Positions 50,654 through 60,357 are shown, numbered from the stretch's first letter. The stretch is 64,000 bases of DNA from CAYOOP01 sp964405685 (GCA_964405685.1 CAYOOP010000007.1:1-64000); one strand, 5' to 3'. Made by a program: numbers and translations. The notes: generated from the sequence alone by a model not told the origin.

Positions 50654-53104
50654 ATGATACAAACCAAATCTTCCACTCACAATCCTAACAGAAAAGATGC
50701 TGTACCCCTCAGCGTGCCCGTGAGTCAATTCGTGAGCGCCTTAAGCGAGCGATTTGCGCAGTATAAACGCAAGGAATATCAGTACCAACTTGATGCTTCG
50801 CAAAAACAGGAGGATTTCGTAGCGGAAATAAACACAGCCATGCAGCAAATGGCAAGACGCCAACCTATCCGCCCAGACCCACTTCACCCACTCACACGCG
50901 ATGCATTTTCTAAAATGCTGACTGGAGCAGTGGTTCCGACACCAGAATTATTAGAGGCAATGCCGAACGTATTAGGTGTCTTCGGCGATCAACGTACAGT
51001 GCTTCTAACTTTGGGAAGTCGCGCGATAGCAGACGATAAACAGCGGCGTAAAGCCGCGTGGCTCGAAACGCCGGAAGGTCGAGCAGCAGCATTTCAAGCT
51101 CAACAAGCTAAGGCGGCTGAGGATTCGCGCATCGCACAAGAACAAGAGGCTGTGCGTTTGGCACAAGAAGAAAGAATTGCCCTGATTGTACAACAACAAT
51201 CCGCAGAAAAAGAGCAGGCTGCGGCGCTGCTTAGGGAACAGCAGGAGCGAGAAGCTGCTGTACGTAGAGAACAAGAAGAAGCGCGCGTGCACGCCAGAGA
51301 TGTTGCTGCCGAGGCCACAATTCAGGCAGAAGCGGCCGCCCAGATTGCTAAACAGCGCATCGACACCAACAAAGACGCGTGGAAGAAAAATAACCCTAAA
51401 GATAGACCATTCGCACTTTCCTTTCAGGAAATGCTCGAAGCAAGTCATGAAAAAGGCCAAAATTTTGGGCAGTTCCTGTTTAAAACAGTGCTGCCGACGT
51501 GGAAAATGTCGCAAGTAGATTTTTGCGATCACATGCACCGCTTGAATAAGAAGCAGAAAAGCGATGCTAAGCCCACACTTACGGATACGGTGTTATCATC
51601 TTGGCGGCGTGCGTACGGTATCAAGGCGCTGCGCAACACCAAAAATCCAACGGATAAAGGAACAAAACCATTGCGCGATAGCGTGGATGTCATCTGTCGT
51701 GCATTTGGCATTGCGCCCCAAAACGGCGAATTAATGGCAAAGCATGAAATTATGCTTTGGAAAGCAATTGATGGTCACGCTTTTGCGTGGAAGGGGAAAA
51801 AGGGAATTGAAGCAATCGATGCTGCTATCGTAGATTCTAGCAAAACTGGGGAAACAGGTGCATTAGTAAAAGAATTAATTGAAGCCTCTGGTATTCGCTA
51901 TGAGCGTTTGAGGGAAGCATTGAATGTGCAGCAATTATCTCAATGGATGAAAGGCGCACACATTGAGAAAGTAGAGATGGCGTTACAATTTTTGCAGCTG
52001 GTGAATCCGCAGCCTACAGAGGAATTGGCGGCCAATGGCTCCTATACGATCAGCAAGCAAAATAGAGAAATTCTTTCGCTATTAACGGGCCGTCAATTTG
52101 ATATCGAGAAAATGCTACAGGGCGCTGAGAAACAAGGAAACCCAGGTGGTGCTTTATTTGTAGCGCTAACGGCGAGACAAGGGCTTATTACGCTTAGTCC
52201 TCACGAAACCGTGGTACATTTTAATGCATCAAATTTGGCATGCACTGAGCATCAGGTCAAAAAAATGCGCACGGGCACTCAATTGCAGCGTGGCGGGAAA
52301 ATTTCCGAACCGTATGCAAGAGCTATTATTAAAATGGTAGAAGGTAGCATGCAGCACCTCGTGAAACTAGGCATATGCAAGCCATTTACGCCAGAACAAA
52401 AAGAACGCTGTGTTGATATGCTTACAGGTGTGCCACACCCAAAGAAAATGCTGCAAGCATCTGTGAGAGGTGAATTACCAATCGGAGAATTGGTGAGTAA
52501 ATCATGTGAACGGCTCGATCTAAATCACGTAGGTGAGGGCAGTTTCTGTGAAGAAGTTGGCATTTCTCACATGTCCGGATTTGTGCTTGGCAAATCGTAT
52601 TTACAAGCTGAAACGGCAGAAAAGATGGCGACATGGTTCGTAAAGCGCTATGGCTTTACTCCGGAAGAAAAGAGCAAGTTTATTGCTCTGGCTATGGGCG
52701 TCAATCTGCAACGCACGCCAGATGTAATTTTAGATGGTGTCATCAGCGGTGCTACCCCACGTCTGGAAGGGTTACGCGAGATTTATGATTACACAGCCCT
52801 TTCGCGTGAAGCTTTAGCTCAAAAAGCAAAAGTAGGCGGCATCATACAATATAGCGTTACAGAAGCATCCGCTGGTCGTATTGCGGCTGACAAGTCAGCG
52901 CTCAAACGTATTGCACGCGCCTGCGGTATCAGCGAAGGCAGAATCAATGACTTTGTGCGTACATATGATGCTAATCAGGTTTCCCGCAAATCCTCTTTGC
53001 CGCCTAACGATGATTCTCCAACAGAATATTGGCAACAACAGATGAAAAATCGCCCTGCTACCAATGGATGGGCGCGTGGTAGGGCGTCACAAGATAGTGA
53101 GCAA
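50654..53104 (+). CDS. Large unknown protein: coiled coil plus about six HTH-like repeats
   Basis: An 817-residue protein (stop at 53105-53107). Residues about 130-240 are a Glu/Gln/Ala/Arg-rich coiled coil. Around it I see repeated segments of about 70-95 residues that resemble XRE-type helix-turn-helix units: about 75-120 (TRDAFSKMLTGAVVPTPELL), 272-355 (SQVDFCDHMH, LTDTVLSSWRRAYG), 401-480, 498-593, 609-683 (SFCEEVGISHMSGFVLGKSY) and 703-772. Several end with a similar element, such as GFTPEEKSKFIALAMG. No signal peptide. It is AT-richer than its neighbours. ATG 50654 is preferred to TTG 50615. I do not recognise the family. Confidence 0.7.
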
Positions 53105-53185
53105 TAGGCGGCTCTGCTAAATTACGATCTGTGTGGAGGCACAAGAATTAACCCATTCTCAACCATCTTACACTAATTTTCTGGC

Positions 53186-54829
53186 ATGCAACCGACCGTC
53201 GGCTCGTTCCTCTTCGATTATCTGTACCGCAAAGGTGTGCACCACGCTTTCGGCATCCCGGGTGATTTTGCGTTGCCGACCTTCCGTTGGCTCGAACAAT
53301 CCGACATCACGCTCTATACCATGACGCATGAACCCTCGGTTGGTTTCGCGGCGGATGCCTATGCGCGTATTCATGGCCTTGGCCTTGCGTGCGTGACCTA
53401 TTGTGTGGGTGGCCTCAATATGCTAAACGCCGTTGCCTGCGCCTATGCTGAGAAAAGCCCGATGATCGTGGTTTCTGGTGGTCCTTCTTCGAGCGATCGC
53501 AAGCATGACCCGCTGCTTCATCACAAAGTCCGCACCTTTGATACCCAGCGGCGCATTTTTGAAGAAGTCACCTGTGCCAATACGGTGTTACTTGACCCCG
53601 AACATGCAGCGGAAGAAATCATGCGTGTGGTCGAAACCGTGCAAGCACAGTGCCGCCCCGGCTATATTGAAATTCCGTATGATGTGGTGGATCAGGCAAT
53701 TCCGATTCCGGTCTATCGCAATAAACCTGCGCCCGAAAGCGACCGCGAAAATCTGGAAGCGTGTTTGCAAGAAGCCCTGGCGATGATTTGTGCGGCCAAG
53801 CAACCCGTCATCGTCGCTGATGTCGAATTGCATCGTCATGGCTTGACCGATATGGCAGTTGCGATTGCTGATAAATTCAATATCCCCATTGCCGCAACGC
53901 TGCTTTCCAAAAGCATTATTTCTGAGAATCACCCGCGCTACATTGGCGTTTATAGCGGTGGGTTATCGGAAGCTGCCGTGCAGCAATATGTGGAGGAAAG
54001 CGATTGCCTGATTATGCTCGGCGCATTCATCACAGATGTGTTCCTGGGCCTCAACACCGCCAAGCTCGAACGTAAACGCGCTATCGTCGTTAACACCGAA
54101 AAAACCCGCATCGGTCTGCATGCATATGAAGATGTGCTCTTCAAAGATTTCCTGCAAGGCCTACTCGCGGCCGATGCACCCAAGCGCAGCTTTGTCAATC
54201 CCAACCCCATCCAGGAAGCCAAGCCGCTGACAGATCTGGAACGCGCCGAAGCGCTCGATGCCGAAAGCTTCTTCCGTATTTTTGGTCTGACTTTGCCCGA
54301 CAATGCAACCGTTGTGTGCGATACTGGCGATGCGTTGATTGGCAGCATGAGCTTACGTACCAAATCCAGCAATAATTTCATCGCCGATGCGTATTACCTT
54401 TCCATGGGGTTTGCGATGCCCGCAGCGATCGGCGCAATTGCCGCAGCCCCAAAAAGCCGCGTCTACGCCATCATCGGTGACGGCGCATTTCAGATGACGG
54501 GTATTGAACTTTCCACTGCCGCGAAATATGGAATGACGCCGGTCGTGATTATTCTCAACAACGACGGCTACGGCACGCAGCGCCACATCGTCGACGGTGC
54601 ATTTAATAATATCCAACCGTGGGATTACACGAAAATTACCGACTTGGTTCGCGCTGGCCGCTCAGTCAAAGTGAACACCAAGGGCGCACTCGAAGCGGCG
54701 CTGAAAGACGCAGCTACCGCCAAAGACATGTTGGTGATCGAAGTCGTCATCCCGCGTGATGACTGCAGTAAAAGCTTGCGTCGCATGGGCGAGAAACTGG
54801 GCGAGCTCAGGAACCAGGGAAAGAAATAA
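53186..54829 (+). CDS. TPP-dependent alpha-keto acid decarboxylase (indolepyruvate/pyruvate type)
   Basis: A 547-residue thiamine-diphosphate enzyme. The N-terminal domain has GIPGDFALP and the catalytic glutamate in THEPSVGFAADAYAR; the C-terminal domain has the TPP motif GDGAFQMTGIELS ... VVIILNN. Length and pattern fit indolepyruvate or pyruvate decarboxylase, removing CO2 from an alpha-keto acid to give an aldehyde. Acetolactate-synthase-type acceptor features were not obvious. The substrate is not fixed by sequence. A methyltransferase gene follows after one base. Confidence 0.88.
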   Translation: MQPTVGSFLFDYLYRKGVHHAFGIPGDFALPTFRWLEQSDITLYTMTHEPSVGFAADAYARIHGLGLACVTYCVGGLNMLNAVACAYAEKSPMIVVSGGPSSSDRKHDPLLHHKVRTFDTQRRIFEEVTCANTVLLDPEHAAEEIMRVVETVQAQCRPGYIEIPYDVVDQAIPIPVYRNKPAPESDRENLEACLQEALAMICAAKQPVIVADVELHRHGLTDMAVAIADKFNIPIAATLLSKSIISENHPRYIGVYSGGLSEAAVQQYVEESDCLIMLGAFITDVFLGLNTAKLERKRAIVVNTEKTRIGLHAYEDVLFKDFLQGLLAADAPKRSFVNPNPIQEAKPLTDLERAEALDAESFFRIFGLTLPDNATVVCDTGDALIGSMSLRTKSSNNFIADAYYLSMGFAMPAAIGAIAAAPKSRVYAIIGDGAFQMTGIELSTAAKYGMTPVVIILNNDGYGTQRHIVDGAFNNIQPWDYTKITDLVRAGRSVKVNTKGALEAALKDAATAKDMLVIEVVIPRDDCSKSLRRMGEKLGELRNQGKK

Positions 54830-54830
54830 T

Positions 54831-55529
54831 ATGAAACTTTCACGCGAGCTGGCACTTAAGATCCACTTCGCGTTTGACCAGTTGGTGCCGCCCATCCTGC
54901 GCGATTGCCGCTGGTTTATGACGATCCCTATCCATCTCGCTTTCCGCCACCGTGCGAACGATTACCTAGATTTCAAAACCACCGCCTACCGCATGAGCGA
55001 AGAGGAATTCCGCGAAACCTACCGGCGTGTGAGTGATGTTTCTTTCGAACGCGAAACCGATTTAAACCATGTGTCGATTAATAAAATCGAAGCGCACATC
55101 AAAGGTCCGAATGTGCTCGAAGTCGGCACGGGCAGAGGCTATCTCGCAAATCGCTTGTGCCATCAATATGAGTACACGGTTGCTGATATCGTGGTGAATA
55201 ATGCGATTAAAGCCAACCCAAAGATCCGCTGGATGGAAGCCAACGTCGAGCAGTTGCCCTTTGCTGACCACGAATTCGATACGGTGATTTGCACGCACAC
55301 GCTCGAACATGTCCGCCGCCTGCAGGTGGCGATGAAAGAGCTGCGACGTGTTGCCAAGCGTTTGATCGTTGTGGTGCCACGCCAGCGTCCCTATCAATAC
55401 ACTTTCGACATGCATCTCAACTTTTTCCCCTACCCACAATCCTGGCTGCTGGCGATCGGCCGTACCGATGGTAATTGCATCTGCGAAGATGCGGATGGTG
55501 ATATTTTCTATGTTGAAGATACCGTCTAG
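54831..55529 (+). CDS. SAM-dependent methyltransferase
   Basis: A 232-residue class I methyltransferase with motif I NVLEVGTGRGYLANRL, the acidic residue in YTVADIVVNN and the methyltransferase-11-type TVICTHTLEHVRRLQVAM. The basic, hydrophobic N-terminal 50 residues (RDCRWFMTIPIHLAFRH) may touch the membrane. ATG 54831 directly follows the decarboxylase stop. It overlaps the start of the DUF2079 gene by 20 bases. Substrate unknown. Confidence 0.85.
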   Translation: MKLSRELALKIHFAFDQLVPPILRDCRWFMTIPIHLAFRHRANDYLDFKTTAYRMSEEEFRETYRRVSDVSFERETDLNHVSINKIEAHIKGPNVLEVGTGRGYLANRLCHQYEYTVADIVVNNAIKANPKIRWMEANVEQLPFADHEFDTVICTHTLEHVRRLQVAMKELRRVAKRLIVVVPRQRPYQYTFDMHLNFFPYPQSWLLAIGRTDGNCICEDADGDIFYVEDTV

Positions 55530-56955
55530 GCCGGCGCTGCTGGTCGTGTGTGCGATTGCCCTGCAGATGGGTATTAGCATCGCCTATTCGCTCACCCGCC
55601 ACTACACGTTCAAAACTTCCGCCTACGACATCGGCGATTTTGAGCAGGCGCTTTATAATTTCATCCATCACGGAAGATTACTGGTGACCCTCGCGCCGCC
55701 GCATGTTTTGCAACCCTGGTTGGCGGTGCATTTCTCACCGATTCTCTACGCTGTCGCGCCGCTTTACATGCTCTTTCCTGATACCAAAACCCTGCTGATT
55801 CTCCACAGCGCACTCATTCCACTCGCCGCTTGGCCACTCTATCTAGCGCTGCGCGAGATTCTGAAATCCGCCATGCCTGCGGCGTTACTGGCGATCGTCT
55901 ATCTCATCAACCCTTTTGTCTGGAACGCGGCGATATGGGACTTTCATGAAATCGCTTTCGCGCCTTTGTTCTTTGCCTGTGGATTCCTTGCTGTCGTCAA
56001 ACGTAACCGCGCTGGCCTCGTGTTTTCCTGCATCATGCTGATGATGGTGAAAGAACACTATGGCCTCGCCGTGTTTGGTTTTGCGCTATTGTGGTATGCA
56101 CAAACGCGCGAGTTGAGAACAGCACTGTTGCTTGGCCTTGGCGGCTTGTTGCTCATGGCACTGGTGGTTGGTTTTATCATGCCTCTGCTAAATCCCCACG
56201 GCGCGCATCTCATGATGCAAACAGTATCCGATGTCAAACTCAACCGCTACCAATGGCTAAGCCATCCCTTTTCCGCTGATATTTTGTGGCAAGATTTCTT
56301 GGTCAATCAAGCGGTGTATGTTGTCGTGCTGCTCGTGCCTTTGTTACTTCTGCCACTGCACGCCGGTATGTGGCTTTTGCCAGGCATAGCGGACGCGGCC
56401 GCGAACGTGCTTTCTCTCAACCCCATCATGCGTACGCCTTATGCCTATCACAATGCTGCACTCATAGTGGTGCTTATCGTTGCTTTTGGTATTACGCTGG
56501 CGAAAAGAAACACTATCCAACAGCGCAAGACACTCACTCTAGTGATCATCGGACAAGCAGTGTTGGTGATTGCATTCTCGGTTGTGCCATGGCTTTCTCC
56601 ACGCAATCCCTGGGAGTTTGGCGCGGTTCAATTGGGCTACACCACCGAAGATCAAGAAGCGGTGAACGAGATTAACGGCATCGTCCGCCGCTCGGGCATT
56701 CTGGTACAAAACAACGTCGGCGGACATTTCGCAACGCAGTTGAATGTCTTTCAATTTCCAGATGCCGGCTTGTGTGAGCATTATATCATCCTGCGCCCGC
56801 AAAGCCCGTTTTCTGAGCATTTTGGCCTGCTCGATTTACCCTACAGCGTCAGCCGCGAGACGTTCGAGCTCGCCGTTACTGATGCCAGAACCCACGGCTA
56901 CACCGCTATTTACGACCAACACGGTTGGCAAGTGCTAGCGCGGGTGAATCATTGA
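55510..56955 (+). CDS. DUF2079 polytopic membrane protein
   Basis: A 481-residue protein with about ten hydrophobic segments. The first external loop has the family pattern SAYDIGDFEQALYNFIHHG followed by VHFSPILYAVAPLYML. DUF2079 proteins resemble GT-C glycosyltransferases. I chose ATG 55510; ATG 55495 and 55489 are in frame. The 20-base overlap with the methyltransferase and tight spacing to the decarboxylase suggest a three-gene operon, possibly for a surface glycan or lipid. Confidence 0.85.
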   Translation: MLKIPSRPALLVVCAIALQMGISIAYSLTRHYTFKTSAYDIGDFEQALYNFIHHGRLLVTLAPPHVLQPWLAVHFSPILYAVAPLYMLFPDTKTLLILHSALIPLAAWPLYLALREILKSAMPAALLAIVYLINPFVWNAAIWDFHEIAFAPLFFACGFLAVVKRNRAGLVFSCIMLMMVKEHYGLAVFGFALLWYAQTRELRTALLLGLGGLLLMALVVGFIMPLLNPHGAHLMMQTVSDVKLNRYQWLSHPFSADILWQDFLVNQAVYVVVLLVPLLLLPLHAGMWLLPGIADAAANVLSLNPIMRTPYAYHNAALIVVLIVAFGITLAKRNTIQQRKTLTLVIIGQAVLVIAFSVVPWLSPRNPWEFGAVQLGYTTEDQEAVNEINGIVRRSGILVQNNVGGHFATQLNVFQFPDAGLCEHYIILRPQSPFSEHFGLLDLPYSVSRETFELAVTDARTHGYTAIYDQHGWQVLARVNH

Positions 56956-56990
56956 TGCTATGCTTACGTTTATCCAACTAAAGGAGTTCT

Positions 56991-57713
56991 ATGTTTAACG
57001 CAGTTGCTGCACTTTCGCCGGACATTATTTTAATGGGCATCATCGGTTCGCTCGTCTTCGGCTTTTCCGCCGGTAACTATGCGTGCAGCCTTGTGCATCG
57101 CTTGCCGCGCGGCCTCGGCGTACTCGAGAAAAAACCTTATTGCGGCAGCTGTAACACCATGCTTGCTACCAAGGATCTCTTCCCCGTCATCTCCGCGCTC
57201 CTGCTGCGTCACAAATGCCGCTATTGCGGTGCCGCGATTCCCAAATCGCATTTTTACACCGAACTACTCCTAGGTGCACTGTTCGTACTCTGCTTTTTAC
57301 ACTTCGGATTTTCCGAACAATATTTACTCGTCGCCATTCTAGGCAGCATGCTGACCGTGCTCGGTTCCATCGAATCTAACGAAGGCAAAGCAGATCTGCG
57401 CGTACTGGTTGCCGTTGCCGTCACCGGCCTGTTGTTTCGCACGCTGCAAGATCATTCGCTCTACCACGCATTCTTTGGCGGGTTGCTCGGCCTCATTATT
57501 GGTTGCGGATTCTTTCACAAACAGATCAAAAAACGCGGTCATATTTTTGTACCGCCATTGCCTGCTTTATTGATTGCCGCAGGCGGTATTTGCTCAGGTG
57601 AATTGGGGTTGCGCTATTTCCTGCCTATCTTTGCGGTACTCGCGCTGCTCTCGCGCAAACACCTCACCGTGCCGTTTGGTTTCGCGGTGATTGCGAGTGT
57701 GTTTCTCGTCTAA
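56991..57713 (+). CDS. Prepilin-peptidase-like membrane protein lacking catalytic aspartates
   Basis: A 240-residue protein preceded by AAGGAG. Residues 35-90 match the N-terminal domain of type IV prepilin peptidases, with two CxxC pairs (PYCGSCNTML and HKCRYCGAAIPKSHFYTELL). The membrane part follows, but the aspartate after the first loop (here GSIESNEGKADL) and the GxGD motif (here LIIGCGFF) are not recognisable. It could keep only a structural or methyltransferase-like role. It converges on glmS with no spacer. Confidence 0.8.
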   Translation: MFNAVAALSPDIILMGIIGSLVFGFSAGNYACSLVHRLPRGLGVLEKKPYCGSCNTMLATKDLFPVISALLLRHKCRYCGAAIPKSHFYTELLLGALFVLCFLHFGFSEQYLLVAILGSMLTVLGSIESNEGKADLRVLVAVAVTGLLFRTLQDHSLYHAFFGGLLGLIIGCGFFHKQIKKRGHIFVPPLPALLIAAGGICSGELGLRYFLPIFAVLALLSRKHLTVPFGFAVIASVFLV

Positions 57714-59654
57714 TTATTCAACAGTAACAGACTTTGCTAAATTGCGTGGTTGGTCCACATCCGTGCCTTTTAGAATCGCTGCATGATAGGCAAGAAGCTG
57801 CACGGGCAGGGCGTAGAGAATCGGCGTCGTAAATGCATGGCACTTGGGCATGGTGATGTTGCCGATCGACAAATCTTCCAACTCCGCAACGCCGTCCGCA
57901 TCGCTAATTAAAATAATCTTGCCGCCACGCGCGGCTGCTTCTTGTAAGTTGGAGGCAGTTTTGTCGAACAGTGCATCTTTCGGTGCAATCGCTACAATTG
58001 GCACGTGCTCATCAATCAGCGCGATTGGCCCGTGTTTCATTTCACCTGCGGCGTAGGCTTCGGCGTGAATATACGAGATTTCTTTGAGTTTCAGCGCCCC
58101 TTCAAAGGCCACCGCCATGCTAGTACCCCGGCCCAAATACAACACATCGCGCGCTTCGAACACTTTGTGGGCAATGCGTTCGATATGTGCATCCTGCTGC
58201 AGTGCAAGAGAGAATAGGGAAGGGAGCTCCAGCAGCGCGGTATAGTGTGCCTTCAATTCTTTTTCGCTGAGCGTTCCGCGTGCTTCCGCAAACGCCAATG
58301 CCAAACATGCAAGTACGGTGAGCTGTGTCGTAAACGCCTTGGTGGAGGCCACACCAATTTCTGGACCCGCGTGGGTCATCAGCACACCGTCCGCTTCGCG
58401 CGCAATCGTCGAATGCGGCACATTCACCAACGCATAGCACGGCTGATGTTTTTTGATATAGCGCAGCGCCGCAAGCGTATCCGCCGTTTCACCGGATTGC
58501 GAGATCACGATGCTCAAACCTTCCGGGTCGAGCACCGGTTCGCGGTAACGAAATTCGGAGGCGATGTCGACCGCTACCGGAATGCGCGCAAGCGATTCAA
58601 ACCAATACGCCGCCACACATGCAGAATAATACGAGGTACCACACGCCACAAATTGTAGGCGGCTTATTTTAGCGAAGTCGATACCTTCAGTTCCTCCCCC
58701 TGCAAGGGGGAGGTTAGGTAGGGGACTGGCTTGCGCTGAATTTGCGGTATCTTGCAAGCCTGCCCCCCTCCCAGCCTCCCCCCTACGGGGGGGGGAGTTT
58801 TTTAGCATCGGGAAACTCGCGCGTTGCAGCGCAGCGTTATAATACACGCCAAAGGTTTCAGCGATCACCGCGGGTTGCTCAAACATTTCTTTTTGCATGA
58901 AGTGGCGATAATGCTCTTTGCCCACGGCCGCATTCGAAGCAGAAATAGCGTGAAACGCACGTTCGACTACTTTGTCATCACCAGTGTAAATCACGATGTT
59001 CTGCCGCGTGAGTCGTGCCCAATCACCATCTTCCAAATAGGCAAGCTTCGTGGCTGCATGCGCCACCGCCGTTGCATCTGAGCCCAGCACCGTGGCCTTC
59101 TCACCCATGCCAACCGCGAGCGGCGCACCATGACGCACCGCGTACAGCACATCTGGTTCGGCGGTAAACACAATTCCAAGTGCATAGGCGCCGTGCAAAC
59201 GCTTAATCGCTTCCGACACCGCATCTTTGGGAGAAAGCCCTTGTTTTAAGTAATGCGTGAGAAGCACCGGAATCGTTTCCGAATCCGTTTCGCTTTCAAA
59301 TATGAAACCTTCGGCCGATAGTTCTTTTTTCAGCTCACGATAGTTTTCGATGATGCCATTGTGAACCACCGCGACCTCTTTCGTCGCATGCGGATGGGCA
59401 TTGGCTTCACTCGGCATGCCATGCGTGGCCCAACGGGTGTGGCCAATGGCAGCGGTTGCAGCCAGCGGGCTCTTCGTAAGCGCTTCTTCTAACGAGGCAA
59501 TTTTGCCCTTCGCGCGCACGCGTTTTAAAGCGCCGCCAATAACGCAGGCAATCCCCGCCGAGTCATATCCCCGATATTCGAGGCGTTTGAGCCCTGTGAC
59601 TGCTTGACCCGCAGCATCCGGTGTTTCACCGATTATTCCAACAATTCCACACAT
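57714..59654 (-). CDS. glmS: Glucosamine-6-phosphate synthase with in-frame insert
   Basis: Makes glucosamine-6-phosphate from fructose-6-phosphate and glutamine, the entry to peptidoglycan and LPS sugars. The N-terminal glutaminase starts MCGIVGIIG with Cys2 as nucleophile; two SIS sugar domains follow (VACGTSYYSACVAAYW, and the second near YLGRGTSMAVAFEGALKLKE). The end LAKSVTVE matches the family. At 646 residues it is about 37 longer than usual. The excess is a foreign stretch (NSPPRRGEAGRGAGLQ ... SPLPNLPLAGGGTE) between the glutaminase and the first SIS domain, encoded by family A repeat 58690-58799. Confidence 0.95.
   Translation of the reverse strand: MCGIVGIIGETPDAAGQAVTGLKRLEYRGYDSAGIACVIGGALKRVRAKGKIASLEEALTKSPLAATAAIGHTRWATHGMPSEANAHPHATKEVAVVHNGIIENYRELKKELSAEGFIFESETDSETIPVLLTHYLKQGLSPKDAVSEAIKRLHGAYALGIVFTAEPDVLYAVRHGAPLAVGMGEKATVLGSDATAVAHAATKLAYLEDGDWARLTRQNIVIYTGDDKVVERAFHAISASNAAVGKEHYRHFMQKEMFEQPAVIAETFGVYYNAALQRASFPMLKNSPPRRGEAGRGAGLQDTANSAQASPLPNLPLAGGGTEGIDFAKISRLQFVACGTSYYSACVAAYWFESLARIPVAVDIASEFRYREPVLDPEGLSIVISQSGETADTLAALRYIKKHQPCYALVNVPHSTIAREADGVLMTHAGPEIGVASTKAFTTQLTVLACLALAFAEARGTLSEKELKAHYTALLELPSLFSLALQQDAHIERIAHKVFEARDVLYLGRGTSMAVAFEGALKLKEISYIHAEAYAAGEMKHGPIALIDEHVPIVAIAPKDALFDKTASNLQEAAARGGKIILISDADGVAELEDLSIGNITMPKCHAFTTPILYALPVQLLAYHAAILKGTDVDQPRNLAKSVTVE
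58690..58799. repeat. Family A palindromic element inside glmS
   Basis: 110 bp from gttcctccccctgcaaggg to acgggggggggagtt. Read along glmS (minus strand) it begins AAC TCC as in hscA, in the same orientation and codon phase, and encodes a similar peptide. The central part forms a hairpin (ggcttgc ... gcaagcc). It falls at the interdomain linker of GlmS. Confidence 0.88.
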
Positions 59655-59866
59655 TTATGGTACTTTATTAACCTATTGTTAAACATTGTATTTTAAGTAA
59701 GAGGGGTACCTCTAACACATCAATAGAGACAGAAAAAGACACGATTGTCAAAAAACTGTCACAATTGTGTGCTATAACTAGGTATGGAGATCTCTTCAAT
59801 GGGCTCTCCCTGTCCCTACGGCCTTAAGCTGTAGGTTGTTTAACTCTTCTAACAAGGAAGAATCTT

Positions 59867-60232
59867 ATGTCTAACACTTCAACCAAAAAAGCAGACTTGT
59901 CGCTCTCGTGGCAAGCTTGCGCCGCTATGGTGCTTGCCGCTCTGGTTATCGTGGCTCCGGATCTTGCCGCAGCTACCGATACCCCGTTCGGTAACATGTT
60001 CTGTACCGTAGTTGAATGGTTTACCGGTAACACCGGTAAAGGTCTTGCGACCATTGCGATTACCATCATCGGTATCGGTGCACTCCTGGGTAAAGTATCC
60101 TGGGGTATGGCACTGATCGTAGGTGTTGGTGTTGCAATCGTGTTCGGTGCAGCAAACATTGTTTCTGCAATGAGCCCAGATGCAGCAGCCGCAGGCTGCG
60201 TAACCAACGGCACGTTCGTACCTGCTCGTTAG
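59867..60232 (+). CDS. virB2: VirB2-like type IV secretion pilin
   Basis: A 121-residue small membrane protein. An N-terminal signal segment (about residues 17-36, ACAAMVLAALVIVAPDLAAA) is followed by two hydrophobic helices (GLATIAITIIGIGALLG and MALIVGVGVAIVFGAANIV), the TrbC/VirB2 layout. Two cysteines, in MFCTVV and AAGC, could pair. AAGGAAG precedes ATG 59867. An extended -10-like TGCTATAAC lies at 59770-59778. A strong hairpin follows the gene, before virB4. Confidence 0.85.
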   Translation: MSNTSTKKADLSLSWQACAAMVLAALVIVAPDLAAATDTPFGNMFCTVVEWFTGNTGKGLATIAITIIGIGALLGKVSWGMALIVGVGVAIVFGAANIVSAMSPDAAAAGCVTNGTFVPAR

Positions 60233-60245
60233 TTATCGAAAAACG

Positions 60246-60284
60246 CAGGCTGCCGGGGGAGACTCCGGCAGCCTGTCGTCTTTT
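60246..60284 (+). terminator. Terminator or attenuator after virB2
   Basis: An 11-bp perfect stem CAGGCTGCCGG / CCGGCAGCCTG with an 8-base loop is followed by TCGTCTTTT. It starts 14 bases after the virB2 stop. It would give more pilin transcript than virB4 transcript, as needed for a pilin. Confidence 0.82.
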
Positions 60285-60357
60285 AGGGACATAATCTGCA
60301 AGCGATTTACGGATCATTTACAGATTACGTTGTAAGGGGTAAGGCGGCATCGGTGTA

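Noticed and set aside
57717..59866. glmS ribozyme or riboswitch upstream of glmS
   Set aside because: The glmS leader on the minus strand is short and AT-rich with no ribozyme-like pairing seen; such ribozymes are known from Gram-positive bacteria.
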